Shown here: positions 20,675 through 30,859 of the stretch, piece by piece
Layout: each line of letters starts with the position of its first letter
Position numbering within the stretch: position 1 is the first letter of the stretch
From: Dromiciops gliroides
Taxonomy: Eukaryota; Chordata; Mammalia; Microbiotheria; Microbiotheriidae
Length of the DNA: 64,000 nucleotides
Assembly: GCF_019393635.1 (NCBI RefSeq)
Contig: NC_057865.1
Coordinates: 297,898,385-297,962,384 of the forward strand
Reading direction: 5' to 3'
Position numbers and translations under genes: made by a program
The notes under the pieces: generated by a model
The model's input: only the letters and a program-made list of their open reading frames with translations
What the model was told of the DNA's origin: nothing
Database searches by the model: none

Positions 20675-20897
20675 TATACATATGCATACTCATAAATAAG
20701 CACACACCCATACATATAGATACAGATATTGAGATAGAGACACATGGATATAGACACACATACATACACACGCACATATATATGTGCATATACATATACA
20801 CACATGCACATAGGTATATGCATATATGCACATACATATACATGCATGTATATGTACATGTGTTTTATACATGTATGTGTGTATGTATGTATATATA
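20675..20897. repeat. Alternating purine-pyrimidine repeat
   Basis: About 220 bases of mixed TATACATA, CACACATA, TGCATATA and GTATGTAT units, nearly strictly alternating. Tyrosine/histidine/isoleucine-rich frames on both strands are artefacts. Confidence 0.92.
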
Positions 20898-21835
20898 ATG
20901 AAAAGACGCCTGAAAGTCTGGGTTTCTGTGCTGACTTTATTGCACAATGTTGACCTTCTGGGACTTCAGATTCCTCATCTATTCAATGGATCTAAAAATA
21001 GTGGACTACTTACTTCACTGTTAATTGTAAAGGAAGAAATTACTGTAAAGTTTTCAAAGAGGGGACATACCTGTAGGTATAACCTATTGCTGTATTGAAC
21101 ACAATCATCTGATGTAGAAAGTAAGCTCTCTGAGGGGACTGTCTAGGCCTATCCAGTGCTCTCTAGGGTGTGCATCCAGAGGAAATGGATCCTCTGGGTA
21201 CGGAAGCTACACTGGACACCAAAATAAGGATCTCAGGCCATTTGAGAAAGATTTTGTAAGAGGTGATTTCATAGCATTCTACTAAATACTCTACTCCCTC
21301 TCCAAGAGTGGTTTGAGCAAAGGGAATCTCTGCCTAGGGCGAGGAGAAGGAGAATGACTGAAATTGAATAAAAAGAGGATGCAGTGATGCTCAGAGCAGG
21401 GGGTGGTCAGGCTGGATGGAATTTGGAGATTTATGAAGCCCTGGTTTCTATGAAGCTGTGATCAAAAATTGTGGGGTTGTAAAGTGCTATGGATTAGAAG
21501 AAAACAGTTTAGCCCACTCATGGGGATCGCCTTATCCTGAAGAATGGCAATTTATCCTTTCATCAGCTTGGAAATATGTGCATCGTCTGTGTCAGGCCCC
21601 CTCCGGACTTCAGGTGGCCAGTTCCAGCAGGAGAGCATACGCCCCAGAAGAGCTTCTGTTCAGCACCATCAAAGCTCAGTCCAAGTACCCTGTCATAAAC
21701 AAGTCCTTTGCTGGTGACCCCACCCCCAGTCCCTGCAAAATTATGTTCATGTACTTTGTATGTAATTTGAAGATATCACACTCAGGGTTTGGAGGACATT
21801 TTGTCTCCTTACCCATGGACATGTTGCACCCCCTT
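20898..21835. other. Mostly unassigned; 21430-21720 candidate conserved element
   Basis: No repeat recognised in 21100-21835. 21430-21720 keeps several CpGs (GGGGATCGCC, GCATCGTC, CCTCCGGAC, ATACGCCCC) although CpG is rare elsewhere. A 133-codon plus-strand frame spans 21458-21859, but it runs on into an L2 end and has no known motif. An exon cannot be excluded. Confidence 0.3.
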
Positions 21836-21839
21836 TCCA

Positions 21840-21955
21840 CCTTTCCAATTAGAATATAAATTTCTTGAGAACAAGGACTTTTTTGGTCTTGGTATCTGGG
21901 ATGACAAATTGCTGGGTATGTAGACACATACTTACTGAGTCGAATGAATTGTAGG
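21840..21955 (+). mobile_element. L2 LINE 3' end
   Basis: CAATTAGAATATAAATTTCT, TGAGAACAAGGACTTTTTTG and GGTATGTAGACACATACTTA follow L2 order, diverged. Confidence 0.8.
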
Positions 21956-21959
21956 ATCA

Positions 21960-22130
21960 TTGTGGGATCATGGATTTTGAGTTAGAGATAACCTTAGAAA
22001 TCATCGAGTCCAACCCCCTCTTTTTTACAGGGGAGGAAACTGAGACCTAGGTAATTAAACCATTTGCTCCAGGTCACACAGATCGGTCCTAACTCCCAAA
22101 AGACTATTCTTTTCACTGCAACAGGAGCTA
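21960..22130 (-). mobile_element. Old SINE/LINE end with CORE-like block
   Basis: TTAGAAATCATCGAGTCCAA, CAGGGGAGGAAACTGAGACC and CTCCAGGTCACACAGATC. This layout recurs at 31590, 34440, 40190, 51990 and 59210 in the window, so it is a family, probably a MIR-class SINE in reverse orientation. Confidence 0.65.
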
Positions 22131-22379
22131 CTGACAGAAGCCAACCCAACTGAATTCAGGCATGACCATGGAAGTGATTTCTGTAAAATAGACTATTTCT
22201 TGGAAAATCTAAAAGGTTTGACAGTCTGACTTTTTCAGTATTTGCAGCCAACCAAGCAACACTGAAAAGAAAGACTGACTTCTTTTCTTGCTCACTCTTT
22301 TACCTTTCTTGGAACAGCGGGAATGCCAAACTCTTCAACGGTGCTGCCATTATTCATGGTACTGAGCCCCACGTCACTA

Positions 22380-22835
22380 ACAGGTTTCCCCAGTTTTATA
22401 TATAAACTTACTCTCATTAAAATGTCACTTCCCAACAAACTCAACCAAATGATATTCCTGCTTTATTTACATTAAAATCGACAGATGTTAGCATGTTAAT
22501 ACCATTTATTATATAAGCTGGGATGAAAATACAATTAGGATTTTTTTTCAAAACTGTAATTGTAAAATTGACCTTATTAAAATTCTACTTCCTCCATAAT
22601 TAAAAAAAACCTAATTACTTGTAGTAATTGGACCAGAAATGACATTTTCAGTTCATTAATATTCAACAAATTGTTTTTGAAGATGTTTGTGCATGGTTAG
22701 TAGTCAATCTTCAGAATTTCTGCACATTTCTTATTTAAAAGTCATCTGTAATAATAGTTAGCATTTTAATAAGTCATGTCTGTATGAATTGACTTTATAA
22801 ATAAAGTTTTTAATTGCTAATTAATTTGTGGGAGG
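22380..22835. other. Repeat-free AT-rich block, candidate conserved element
   Basis: About 450 bases without any recognisable repeat. TAATTA homeodomain cores lie at 22597-22602, 22612-22617 and 22818-22823, with other ATTAAT/TTTAATTG sites. Composition and repeat absence resemble mammalian developmental enhancers, but conservation cannot be seen from one sequence. Confidence 0.35.
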
Positions 22836-23215
22836 AAAAAAAACATCTTTCCAGCCATGACCATAACACTCATGAGGTTCAGGTCATTGAGGTTGGGAGT
22901 GGTGCCTTCTCTGTCTCTGGTGCCTCCCTGTCCTCCACAGTGGATGCACCATGTCAGCCTGCCCAGCTACAAGGGGGGTGCTTTTTCAGAGTAATGTGGA
23001 AACCTGGGTATCTGGGTTATGGTTGATTGCACTTGAATCCCAAAGCCTAATTACATAGCATCATAAAGTTGAGGCCAATCAAAATAATGAAGTGTGAAAT
23101 ATTTTTGTAATTAAATGAGTTCAGTGGAGGTAGTTTTAAAGGAGGGAGAATGAATATCCACTGAAGAAAAATCTCATTTGTGTAGACCCCAAACTTAATG
23201 GTCCTTCTCCTCCCT
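22836..23215. other. Unassigned sequence
   Basis: No repeat or gene recognised; short frames only. Confidence 0.4.
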
Positions 23216-23219
23216 CCTG

Positions 23220-23400
23220 CTGAGAAGGAATGAAGCTGATGCCTGAACTCCAGCAAAGGAAGCTCTCTGATGGCAGGCATTGTTTGGTTCTGCTTTTGGT
23301 TGTTATTTTCTGTGTAGTCCCATCTGCCCAGCACCGTGTCATGCATAGAATACTGGCTTAACTAATGCTTATTGGATTGAATTGGAAAGGGCAGGGGTGT
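23220..23400 (+). mobile_element. L2 LINE 3' end
   Basis: TCTGATGGCAGGCATTGTTT, CCCATCTGCCCAGCACCGTG and TAATGCTTATTGGATTGAAT. Confidence 0.65.
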
Positions 23401-23548
23401 TGAGACCAATACTCTTAGGCCAGGACTGCCCCTTCAGTCCAGGGCCTAATAAAGGGCCTCTTTCATTAGAATTCCTTGAGGGGACTAAGAAGGGGATTAA
23501 AGTAATCTTTGATGTCTTCCCCTCTGTAACCCAACTACTCTTAGTCAG

Positions 23549-23549
<1 letters not shown>

Positions 23550-23590
<41 letters not shown>

Positions 23591-23597
23591 TCACACA

Positions 23598-23639
<42 letters not shown>
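23550..23639 (+). repeat. Compound (TC)n(AC)n microsatellite
   Basis: About 11 TC units (23550-23572) pass directly into about 33 AC units with few interruptions. Confidence 0.97.
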
Positions 23640-23640
<1 letters not shown>

Positions 23641-24245
23641 CTCTCTGTGTAATGTAACAATAGACTCAGGATTAGGGAAGAAGATTGGATGTCTGCCTAC
23701 AACATTATTCCCTGAAATTTCCTGCTGGTGAGGCCAGGGCAAGCAATCCCCATCTCTAATAGAAAGCCAGGGATCAGGAAGATTTTCCTGCCAGACCTTT
23801 GTTTGGAAACACTAGATAGCCAGACAAACTCATCTTCAAGGAGAGATGAATGGAGACTACAGATGGGGCATGTGCACAAAGGGCAATTGGGGGAAAGCTG
23901 AATGCAAAGAAGTAGAGAAAAATGAACTTTCCTACCACCTTTTCTCTCCTTAATGGGGTTCAAAGAGAATGGGTTCATTAACACAAATTCTGTCTTTTTT
24001 CCTGCTGCTCATCCCCACCTGAAATGATAATCCCTTGTTTCTAAAATCCCAATTAGTGGCTCTGAGATGATTAAAATATTCCAGGGAGAGGATTATGGGG
24101 TAAGAGACAAGTAAACACCGGGAGTACACAAATCCCCATGGGGGAAACCACAGGCTTATTTTTTACTAATTAACAGACTAGCATCCTGTAGAGAAAAGAA
24201 TGTGAAGACAGAGCTCTCTGGGGATTTCAACCCACCTGCTCCACT
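23640..24245. other. Repeat-poor sequence; 23985-24230 candidate conserved element
   Basis: No repeat recognised. 23985-24230 has CCCAATTAGTGG near 24047, GATGATTAAAAT near 24067 and TACTAATTAACAG near 24164, all homeodomain-like, plus one CpG in ACACCGGGAG. Confidence 0.28.
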
Positions 24246-24259
24246 ACCAAGTTTCACAA

Positions 24260-24370
24260 GGGGAATCAGGCAGAACCTCAGATTCAGAATCAGAGAACCT
24301 GGTCAGAGATGTTGGATGGAGGATCTGGGTTTGAATCTGGTGGCCTTGGACACATCACTTTGAGTAGACA
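24260..24370 (+). mobile_element. MIR-type SINE fragment
   Basis: GGATCTGGGTTTGAATCTGG and GGCCTTGGACACATCACTTT. Confidence 0.6.
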
Positions 24371-24496
24371 TGACTTTGTGGGGGACAGGGGGGAAATCTG
24401 CAGTTTGTAGTGTACCATAGGCTCATATAAGTCAAGGCTGAGACAGAAGAGCCCAAAACACTAAATGAAATCTTAATGTCATTTTTTGTGTGGATG

Positions 24497-24647
24497 TTTT
24501 TTTTTTTTTTGATGAGGCAATTGGGGTTAAGTGACTTGCTCAGGGTCACACAGCTGGTAAGTGTCAAGCGTCTGAGGTCGGATTTGAACTCAGGTCCTCC
24601 TGAATCCAGGGCTGGTGCTCTATCCACTGTGCCACCTAGCTGCCCCA
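24497..24647 (-). mobile_element. WSINE1-type SINE, GCCTCA tail variant
   Basis: Poly-T (24498-24511), GATGAGGCAATTGGGGTTAA, CACACAGCTGGTAAGTGTCA, GCCACCTAGCTGCCCC. The tail reads TGAGGCAATTGGGG instead of GCAGGGCAATGGGG, marking a second subfamily. Confidence 0.93.
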
Positions 24648-24649
24648 TT

Positions 24650-25210
24650 ATTGTTTTTTTAAGCATGGACTTGACAAACACCCACAACCCTGAGCATCTT
24701 CATATACAAAGAATAGAAAAAGAGGGTTGTAAATTAAACCATAAATCCCTACTAGACACCAATCTCTTTTAACCCAAGTGTGTTAGTATATAAAATTTAA
24801 CACAATAGTACTCACACAGCTCTATTTTACTGGGTGCCCTTCTGAATTGTTTTTCTTTCTTCATTTAATGATTCATTCATTGCCACTCTTTTCTTTCTTT
24901 TCTCCCCTCATCATCATCACTCTCTCTACTCTTCCTTATAACTCTCTTATCTCCAAATAAAAACCCTCTCCTGTGACCTTGAGCTCCTGGTTCTTAAAGA
25001 TTACTGAAGGACCTGGGAAAAGAGAAGACTTAAAGTGGGGAAGATATAATTTCTGTCTTCAGCTATTTAGATGACCATCATATAGAAGAAGCATCAGATT
25101 TGTTCATTTTCCCCACCAAAGGATAGAACTAGAATAACAAGACGGAAATCACAATGAAATTTCTTTCTTATTAAGGTAAAGAGTAACTTAATTATAATCT
25201 GAGTTACCTT
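24650..25210. other. Unassigned sequence
   Basis: No gene or repeat recognised; 24840-24960 is CT-rich. Confidence 0.4.
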
Positions 25211-25215
25211 AAAAT

Positions 25216-25433
25216 GTAATGGGAAGGGGGCAGCTAGATGGCGCAGTGGATAGAGCACTGGCCCTGGATTCAGGAGTGCCTGAGTTCAAATCCGGCCTCA
25301 GACACTTAACACTTACTAGCTGTGTGACCCTGGGCAAGTCACTTAACCCCACTTGCCTTACTAAAAAAACAAAAAAAAACACCAAAAAACCAAAACCAAA
25401 ACCAAAACAAACAAAAAAAACGTAATGGGAAGG
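25216..25433 (+). mobile_element. WSINE1-type SINE with target duplication and complex A-rich tail
   Basis: GGGGGCAGCTAGATGGCGCA head, GAGTTCAAATCCGGCCTCAG, then CCACTTGCCTTACTAAAAAA and an A-rich tail with CAAAAC units to 25420. GTAATGGGAAGG at 25216-25227 and 25422-25433 is a perfect duplication. Confidence 0.96.
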
Positions 25434-25444
25434 TCATTCCTGTC

Positions 25445-25628
25445 ACTAAAGGTGTTTCTTTTCTTTTCTTTCTTTCTTTCATCCTTTTTCAATTGGGGTT
25501 AAATGACTTGTCCAGGGTCACACAGCTAGTAAGTGTCAAGTGTCTGAGGCCAGATTTGAATTTAGGTCGTCCTGACTCCATGGTCAGTGCTCTATCCACT
25601 GCACCACCTAGCTGCCCCCGACTAAAGG
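25445..25628 (-). mobile_element. WSINE1-type SINE with CTTT tail repeat
   Basis: A TTTC-rich tail (25456-25480), CAATTGGGGTTAAATGACTT, GGCCAGATTTGAATTTAGGT, CCACCTAGCTGCCCCC. ACTAAAGG at 25445-25452 and 25621-25628 is a likely short duplication. It sits only 11 bases from the preceding SINE, in the opposite orientation. Confidence 0.92.
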
Positions 25629-25629
25629 C

Positions 25630-26795
25630 CTTTTAGCAGAAGCTAGATGGTCACTTTCTGGGGATGATCTTTGGTCAATGTGGCTTCTGAGGTTCATTCT
25701 ACTTTGGAGTTTTTGCAATTCTCTTGGTTATGTAGCATTGCTCTGGATCCATTCTTCCAACTCATGCTCATTCTGACAGGTCAAGTCCCTGAGCTGGGCT
25801 ATATCCCCACTTGAAGGGATAGAACTGGCTTTGCAAAGTTGAGGGGGTATCTTTATAATACACTAGCTCATGAGCTACCACTTGAATGCTTCACTCTCCC
25901 TACTATGATTATCAGTTGATAACAGCATTTCAGTCATATTTTATTAGCTTTTTGTAATTGGCATTTATTGCAGTTGTGTAATTGGTATGGAACCCCCACT
26001 CATCACCCCACACTCTCCCAGTCCATGAGCTGCTCTCCTACAAGAACAGAAAGTCATGCAGGGAAAGTTTACTCAAGTTTAAGGGTTAACTTACAGCTCC
26101 TGAAAGTCATTTTGCTGGAGTCCTTGAGATGTTCCCCTCAGGTCTTCTGTAACTTTTCTGTTGCTCTCCTTGTAGAATCTTTCTTTCTTCATTGCATCCA
26201 GGCTATTCTCAGCTCCCAATGTCAACATATCTAGGAGCTATTGTTTTCTAATGGATACAAATAAGAAGTTGGTGACAATGTTCAAACCCTTTAACCCTCT
26301 AAATATTACTAGGCTTTCCTCTGATCAAGGGGAGGGATAAGGCAGAATATCAGTGCCCAGAGGTGATTCTTTCTCTTAGGTGGCTCTGTCTCCATCCTTT
26401 CTCCTCTGTTTTTGTCACTTTGTGAATTTCTTTGAGTCTTTTCAGTTTTTTGTATCAGTTTATGGACTTCTGTGTCTTTTGGGTCATTTTCAGAAGCTGT
26501 CCTATACTTAATATGCATTTTGTTGCCTTGAGTATTTGTACATAACTCCTATAATCTCTACATTTGTGGAAACTTAGACATGACTTACCAACAAGCTGTA
26601 TTTTGAGATTTCATGGAGCACTCTCTGAGTGCCTTTATCTGATTAGCCCATTAATATATACAGAAATAGGTATTGAATGGAGTCTTCTGCCTTTTAATCC
26701 ATGGGCCTACCAAACTGAGCTCTTCCAAGCAGGGACAAGGTTTGACTCTCATGTTCCACTCAAAATCGAGCTCAGGGATAGAGGGTTGTGACAAG
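25630..26795. other. Unassigned sequence, about 1.2 kb
   Basis: 26620-26780 may be very old L2. Otherwise no repeat, RNA or coding signal that I recognise. Confidence 0.4.
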
Positions 26796-26799
26796 AGTC

Positions 26800-27000
26800 C
26801 TGAATCTAGAATTGAGACCCTAGTTCAAATCCTAACTCTGAGTCTCTAAGTTATGTGTCTTTGGGCACATTAGTGAATGTTTCTGGGCCTAAAATGATTC
26901 ATCTTTAAAGTAGGGAAAGCACCACATGCACTACCTACCTCAGATGGTGGTTGGGAGGAAAATGCTTTGGAAATCTTAAAACATCTGGAGGAAAGAAGTT
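26800..27000 (+). mobile_element. MIR-type CORE-SINE
   Basis: GACCCTAGTTCAAATCCTAA, TGTGTCTTTGGGCACATTAG, ATTCATCTTTAAAGTAGGGA and GGAAAATGCTTTGGAAATCT. Confidence 0.72.
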
Positions 27001-27099
27001 ATAATTACTAGATGTCAAATAAACATTTTTGACTGCTTGATTAAATAACCAAAACTGATTAAAAATAAGGCAAGAAGACTATATAAAATGGAAGCTGAA

Positions 27100-27205
27100 G
27101 CTTTCTGTCCCTCTCTGGAACTCAATTTCTTCCTGTGGAAAACAAAATAAGTCAGATTAGATGACCTCTCAGATCCCCTTCAGCTTTGAATCCTATTATT
27201 TAATT
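27100..27205 (+). mobile_element. MIR/Ther-type SINE 3' part
   Basis: GAACTCAATTTCTTCCTGTG, AGTCAGATTAGATGACCTCT. Confidence 0.6.
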
Positions 27206-27249
27206 AAGAGGAGACTTAGAACTCAGGAATCTCCCAGATGGGGGATGAA

Positions 27250-27840
27250 ATAGCTTTGTTTCAGAGTTCATAGGATCCCAGAGTTAAGCTGGAAGGAACC
27301 TTCAGAAGTCAGCTAATTCGGCTCCTTTGTTTTTTTAATATGCAGAAACAGAGGCCAGAAAACATCACGGAACTTGCCCATATTTGCAGTTGTGAGAAAA
27401 TGATTATTAATAATGGGTTTCTTGGGGGGACCCAGAGATCACTTTCTCAGTCCATTGTGTCCAATTCTAGGTTCTCCATTTAAGCAAAGATATTGCTAAG
27501 CAGTAATGAAGGGGAGTTACAAAGAAGGGTAAGATACTGGAACCCTGCCCATGAAAGCAGGTTTTGGGGGCTTAAGGAGTTGTGCTAGTTGTATTTAAGT
27601 ATTTGAAGGCTTTTTATGGGGAAGAGGGGTCAGATGTGTTCTGTTTGGCTTCATAGGGCAGAGCAGGAACAATAAGGAAAGTGGGAGGGGGCAGTATTTT
27701 GGTATCCATATTTGGAAAGGTTTCCTAAATATGAAAAAAAAAAATGGAATCGTATGACGTGTGAAGTGATGGAGACTAGGGTGGGTTCCCATTTGTTGAG
27801 GATGCCATAGAACTTAGACATTGGTTTATATTATCTCTGA
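27250..27840 (+). mobile_element. L3/CR1-type LINE fragment
   Basis: From about 27420 the plus strand reads in L3 sense: GTCCAATTCTAGGTTCTCCA, TTTAAGTATTTGAAGGCTTT, GAAGAGGGGTCAGATGTGTT, CATAGGGCAGAGCAGGAACA and GGAAAGGTTTCCTAAATATG. 27255-27400 before it resembles a reverse SINE (GCTGGAAGGAACCTTCAGAA). The L3 assignment is strong for 27430-27740. Confidence 0.8.
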
Positions 27841-28265
27841 GCTCCACATGAACCTCAGACAGTCTATGATTCTATAAGAAGGGCATCTCAGGGGGAACCT
27901 TTCTATAAGCGTGTTGAGGGGCTCTGCTCTATGGATTTCAGGGTAAAATCCATGTGTTTTCTCTGGCCCTGGTAGAGTAAATGTCCTTTGTTTGTATCCC
28001 ATTCATGTATTTCGGGTGAGGGTAGAGGATATTGACTAAATTATGGAATAGCTCAAAGATCTAGGGATGGGCAACAACAGGGTGGGGCTCTTGAGAATTC
28101 TTGCCTCAACTGTTGCTTTCTCATTTTGTGTTTTTAGGTCCCTAAATCACTCTATAAGGGGTCAGGGAGAGGTAAATCTCTCTTAGTAGCATGGTAGATC
28201 TACCAAAAAGCCACCCATCCCTGAGCAGCATGGGGAAATGAGAAGCAAAAGGAAAATGCCGTGAG
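27841..28265. other. Unassigned sequence
   Basis: No confident repeat or gene. Confidence 0.4.
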
Positions 28266-28269
28266 AGAA

Positions 28270-28470
28270 TGTGATATAGTAGAAAGGATTTGGAATTACT
28301 GGACATGGGTTCAAATCTGGAGCTTCCTATCTTGGGAAAGTATGATCTTGAAACTATGAAATCACTTCATTATCATCTTTAGTCAGTTCAGCTATAAAAT
28401 GAAGGGGTTTTACTTGAGGGCCTCTAAGGTCCTTTTCAGCCCAAGGTCTTGGCTCCAATGTGTCTTTGGA
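28270..28470 (+). mobile_element. MIR/Ther-type SINE
   Basis: ATAGTAGAAAGGATTTGGAA head, GACATGGGTTCAAATCTGG, CAGCTATAAAATGAAGGGGT and GAGGGCCTCTAAGGTCC. Confidence 0.75.
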
Positions 28471-28559
28471 CCTCAGACTCTTGTAAAATGAGGAGTTTGA
28501 AGAAGATGGCCTCCCAGTTATAGGTCTGGGATCTTATGATCAGTTATTTTCTGAGGTTT

Positions 28560-28800
28560 CCTTGTCTACTCTAAGTATGATGATTTTATAAATGGGAACT
28601 TCCTAACAGTTGGGGCTGTCTAATAATGGAATGAATGCCTTGCAAGGTACTGAGTTCCCTGCCCGAGAGGCATCCTAGCTGAGGTTTGATAAACACATAT
28701 GAGACCATTGTAGAGGAGATGCCAGCCCTGAGTAAGGGTCAGAACTGGGTAACCTCTATGATCTCATCCAACTCAGTGATCCAGTGATTCAGAGTCAAAG
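28560..28800 (+). mobile_element. L3/CR1-type LINE 3' end
   Basis: AACTTCCTAACAGTTGGGGC, TGTCTAATAATGGAATGAAT, GAGTTCCCTGCCCGAGAGG and a CAGTGATCCAGTGATTC end: L3 3' terminus. Confidence 0.8.
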
Positions 28801-28804
28801 GTTC

Positions 28805-29225
28805 ATTGTTTTTTCCATTGCTTTACACAGTTAGAGGCTTTTATGTTGCAAGCAACTGCCTGTGACTTCTTTCCCATATGGACCCATTTGATTCCAGGCC
28901 CAAATGGCCAGGGTCAAGTCTGTCCATGGTGTCACAAAGTGGCCCCTTGAGCTTCTTTTCGGGTTGCTGCTGCCCAGTGGTCTCATCATTACCATCCCTG
29001 CTTGGCCTGTTATTGAGGACACTTGGAGGAAATGAGGCAGAACTTCCCGAGAGCTGACAGTGCAGCCGTAGAGAGAACCAGGCTGAAATCCACAATGGAT
29101 GTCTCACATAAAGTGACCAGCTGTCCAAACGAGGCCAGCATGCTCCTTAATAACAGTGCCAGTCCTGTTCAGAGAAGGCGATTTTATGGCCACTGTTGGG
29201 GATAATGTGCAATGGAAGCCTGCTA
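28805..29225. other. Repeat-free stretch, candidate conserved element or exon
   Basis: No repeat recognised. CpGs are retained (TTTTCGGGTTG, TTCCCGAGAGC, GCAGCCGTAG, AAACGAGG, GGCGATTT). Overlapping frames, 95 codons on minus (28841-29128) and 60 on plus (29023-29205), show no known domain. Exon status is not supported but not excluded. Confidence 0.3.
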
Positions 29226-29339
29226 GTCTACCTTTCACTTTGAGAATTCTACAGGTCATTTCATAGAAAGAGAAATCTCATACCAAAGATGGATCTCAGT
29301 GATCACTCCTAACCCTGCCATTCATGGCCTTCTATCATG

Positions 29340-29645
29340 AAATTGATCCTGAATTTTTAGTCTTTGATTGGACCATTTTCCACTCTCCCTTCCAATGAAC
29401 TCTTTGCTTCAGCCAAACAGCTAGTCAATATTCACTAGCCTACATTCCCTGCCTATAATCTTTTATGCCTCTCTTTTGGATCAGACACATTTCTTGACAT
29501 CCTGCTCATCTTTCATGTTCCATCCCAAGTGCCAAATCATCTACAAAGGCAGACTTCATTGACCTCTTCAGCCAAAAAATGTCTTCCCTTTCTTAGATGT
29601 CCCACAGCCTGTTGTTTGCCCTGCTCTTCTGTACTGTTCATGTTC
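29340..29645 (+). mobile_element. L2 LINE fragment
   Basis: TTCCCTGCCTATAATCTTTT, CTGCTCATCTTTCATGTTCC, AAGGCAGACTTCATTGACCT follow L2 3' coding/UTR order, diverged. Confidence 0.65.
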
Positions 29646-30040
29646 TATATTGTAGTGAGGGTCCTTGTGTCTTTCCTGAAGTTTTAGTTTCACGTGGCCA
29701 GGTTGCAGTGAGTGCTCTTTCTCTTAATGTTCCCTCCTCCCCCAGAACCCAGAAAAGTGTTTGACATGTACTTGAGGAAGCTGTAATTTCACTGATGTAG
29801 GTGAGGTCTCTACCCACACAGCTTTCCCATAGATCAGAACTCAGGAGATGGTCCCTCAGTGTTCCTGTGGCCAAAGAAGTCATCCTTCTGTAGCCAGCCT
29901 TGTAATGAGACTTTCGAAAATCATATGAACTGGTTCCAGGTTGCCATGAATATAAATTTGAAAATAAATTTGGCTGTGGACTGATCATGAAACCATTTCA
30001 GCTTCTACTCTTGGTCAGAACTTCTATTTTGCTGTGACAC
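29646..30040. other. Unassigned sequence
   Basis: A 116-codon minus-strand frame (29638-29988) has no recognisable motif; I do not call it. Confidence 0.4.
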
Positions 30041-30044
30041 CCTC

Positions 30045-30145
30045 TGAGGACATCGTGCCAAATACAGACATTGGTGCAAGGCTTCTGGGGAGACCCTGTC
30101 CACAGTAGATGGTCATTAAATGTTTGTTGAATTTGAATTGGGCAT
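30045..30145 (+). mobile_element. L2 LINE 3' end
   Basis: CCACAGTAGATGGTCATTAA followed by ATGTTTGTTGAATTTGAATT. Confidence 0.6.
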
Positions 30146-30465
30146 GCACTCTGAGCTTATAGACTGAGTTGGCAAGAATTCCACAGGCTGGGTTTCAAGT
30201 GAGCTGCTTGCCCTGTGTTAAAATGATGTATTCTTGTTATGCAGTTCTATTAGTTTTTAGAGGGATCCTGAGGAAACAGGGATCTAAGTGAGATCATAGT
30301 AAGGCCTAAAGTTTTTCCAAAAAGTTTTCTAGAGAGTCTCTTGGTTTGGGTGTGAATGAGGTAGGGTGGGAGGGAGCACATGGTCACCACCTTCTGGCAG
30401 TAGAGGGTTTCATGTGAAAGGGGGATTTAATTTGTTCTTGAGCCCAGAGGGCAGACCAACTACCT
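30146..30465. other. Unassigned sequence
   Basis: Nothing recognised. Confidence 0.4.
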
Positions 30466-30469
30466 GAGA

Positions 30470-30625
30470 GTTGTAATCACAGGACTTGAAGTCATATGTA
30501 GGCTCTGCTATTTACCACATGGGTGACCCTAATTACATAATTTCACTTGTGTGGGCCTGGATTGGTCATCTTAGATGGATTGGTTCTAAGTTCCCTTCTA
30601 GATCTAGGTCTGTTAAGTATGTAGT
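30470..30625 (+). mobile_element. MIR/Ther-type SINE
   Basis: GGACTTGAAGTCATATGTAG, GGTGACCCTAATTACATAAT and GATTGGTTCTAAGTTCCCTT. Confidence 0.65.
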
Positions 30626-30669
30626 AGAAGTAGATTTAACTCCAGGCAAAGAAAAATGACCTTAATAGC

Positions 30670-30815
30670 AAGAGTGGACTGACCGGGGCAGCTAGGTGGC
30701 GCAGTGGATAAAGCACTGGCCTTGGATTCAGGAGTACCTGAGTTCAAATCCAGCCTCAGACACTTGACACTAGCTGTGTGACCCTGGGCAAGTCACTTAA
30801 CCCCCATTGCCCTGC

Positions 30816-30846
<31 letters not shown>

Positions 30847-30856
30847 TGGACTGACC
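30670..30856 (+). mobile_element. WSINE1-type SINE, youngest-looking copy
   Basis: GGGGCAGCTAGGTGGCGCAG head, GAGTTCAAATCCAGCCTCAG, CACTTAACCCCCATTGCCCT and an uninterrupted A tail of about 28 (30817-30843). AAGAGTGGACTGACC flanks it perfectly at 30670-30684 and 30842-30856. It lacks one copy of the ACACTTACT segment (reads GACACTTGACACTAGCTG). The pure A tail and perfect duplication indicate a recent insertion. Confidence 0.97.
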
Positions 30857-30859
30857 ATG

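Noticed and set aside
25228..25345. Possible tRNA genes at SINE heads
   Set aside because: A- and B-box-like sequences are present but there is no cloverleaf or anticodon arm; these are tRNA-derived SINE promoters.
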